Source: Arthrobacter sp. SLBN-112
GTDB taxonomy: Bacteria > Actinomycetota > Actinomycetes > Actinomycetales > Micrococcaceae
Direction of reading: 5' to 3'
Assembly (NCBI RefSeq): GCF_030944625.1
Contig: NZ_JAUSXY010000001.1
Location: 2,108,001 to 2,172,000 of the forward strand
Length of the DNA stretch: 64,000 nt
Shown piece after piece: positions 63,444-64,000 of the stretch; position 1 is the stretch's first letter; each line of letters begins with the position of its first letter. Below the pieces are notes generated by a model that saw only the letters and a list, made by a program, of their open reading frames with translations, was not told the origin of the DNA and searched no databases. A program made the position numbers and the translations under genes.

Positions 63444-64000
63444 GCGGGACAGGGCAGCAGGGCGCCACCTGGGAAAAGACGTTTACGGCGACGACGGCGG
63501 AACAGACGCAGGCGTTCGGCAGGCATTTGGCGGAGGTACTCCAGGCCGGAGACCTGTTGGTGCTCTCCGGTGAACTTGGCGCCGGGAAGACCACCTTTAC
63601 GCAGGGGCTGGGGGAGGGGCTGGGTGTCCGCGCGGGCATCATCTCGCCCACGTTCGTCCTGGTCCGCATCCACCCCAACCTGGCGGACGGTCCTCGTCCC
63701 GGCGGCCCGGACCTGGTGCACGTGGACGCCTACCGTTTGGGATCTGCGGCGGAGATCGATGACATCGACCTCGAGAACACGATGGATTCGTCGGTGACCG
63801 TGGTGGAGTGGGGCCATGACCGGGTGGAGCACCTGAGCGACAGCCGCCTGGAGATCGACCTGCACCGTGCCATCGGCCTTGGCAGCACCGTGGAAGCTGC
63901 CAGTGACGAGGGCACCACGGGCGGGCCGTCCGGAAGCCTGGACTTTGACGACGACGACACCGACGAACCACGCACCATCGTGCTGCGCGGGTACGGTCCC
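63440..64000 (+). CDS. tsaE: tRNA threonylcarbamoyladenosine biosynthesis ATPase TsaE, 3'-truncated by window edge
   Basis: 187 codons are visible from ATG 63440 and the frame is still open at the window end. A P-loop protein needed for t6A37 formation in tRNA; Walker A GELGAGKTTFTQGLGEGLG, then SPTFVLVRIHPN, HVDAYRLGSAAEID and VVEWGHDRV. The segment after about residue 150 (SDEGTTGGPSG, then FDDDDTDEP) is an acidic addition beyond the short canonical family length. It starts inside the alr stop (ATGA). Confidence 0.94.
   Translation, partial: MSGTGQQGATWEKTFTATTAEQTQAFGRHLAEVLQAGDLLVLSGELGAGKTTFTQGLGEGLGVRAGIISPTFVLVRIHPNLADGPRPGGPDLVHVDAYRLGSAAEIDDIDLENTMDSSVTVVEWGHDRVEHLSDSRLEIDLHRAIGLGSTVEAASDEGTTGGPSGSLDFDDDDTDEPRTIVLRGYGP

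Overview
The window is high-GC actinobacterial DNA, most like Arthrobacter/Pseudarthrobacter (Micrococcaceae). The reasons are the order infA-rpmJ-rpsM-rpsK-rpoA-rplQ-truA and rplM-rpsI-glmM, many GTG/TTG starts, mycothiol genes (mshA, ino1), the treX-treY-treZ operon, and acidic Ala/Glu tails on ribosomal proteins. The genus is inferred from content; no search was run.

Layout. 1-978: 3' part of a P1-family peptidase. 1151-5290: ribosomal/RNA polymerase cluster ending in truA. 5287-8479: membrane histidine kinase, divergent response regulator and a phosphotransfer-like protein that lacks the phospho-histidine. 8573-16633: complete Tad (Flp pilus) locus 1 on the minus strand with three tandem pilin genes. 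16846-20009: a GT2-GtrA fusion plus a GT39 membrane glycosyltransferase. 20085-22028: a polytopic membrane protein. 22029-23743: an IS1380-family element with a CTAG target duplication. 23944-32229: Tad locus 2, minus strand, with two pilins and the only prepilin peptidase in the window. 32479-33464: rplM-rpsI. 33533-36684: a second GT2-GtrA/GT39 pair. 36980-38113: an acyltransferase. 38210-46135: glmM, mscL, a VanY-type carboxypeptidase, coaA, glmS, acpS, nnr. 46204-52621: glgX-treY-treZ. 52719-55033: aldo/keto reductase and ino1. 55091-56390: a frameshifted endonuclease-like gene bracketed by two inverted arrays of 32-bp repeats. 56389-62153: fhs, mshA, a GH4 glycosidase and a PfkB kinase. 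62208-64000: alr and the start of tsaE.

How it fits together. rplQ-truA-rplM-rpsI-glmM is normally a compact block in actinobacteria. Here it is opened at two places by surface-appendage genes: about 27 kb between truA and rplM, and about 4.7 kb between rpsI and glmM. The inserted material is in paralogous halves: two Tad secretion/pilus machines, two GT2-GtrA + GT39 modules, and one divergent envelope gene beside each glycosyltransferase pair. A single prepilin peptidase probably serves all five pilins. The working hypothesis is a dual Flp-pilus system with associated surface or pilin glycosylation, next to a two-component pair and a pseudo-phosphotransfer protein.

Caution. Five genes are broken by single-base shifts: tadB2, tadE2, glmM, the IS1380 transposase and the endonuclease-like gene. 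Because glmM is normally essential, at least some may be sequence errors rather than biology, so the inactive look of Tad locus 2 should not be taken at face value.
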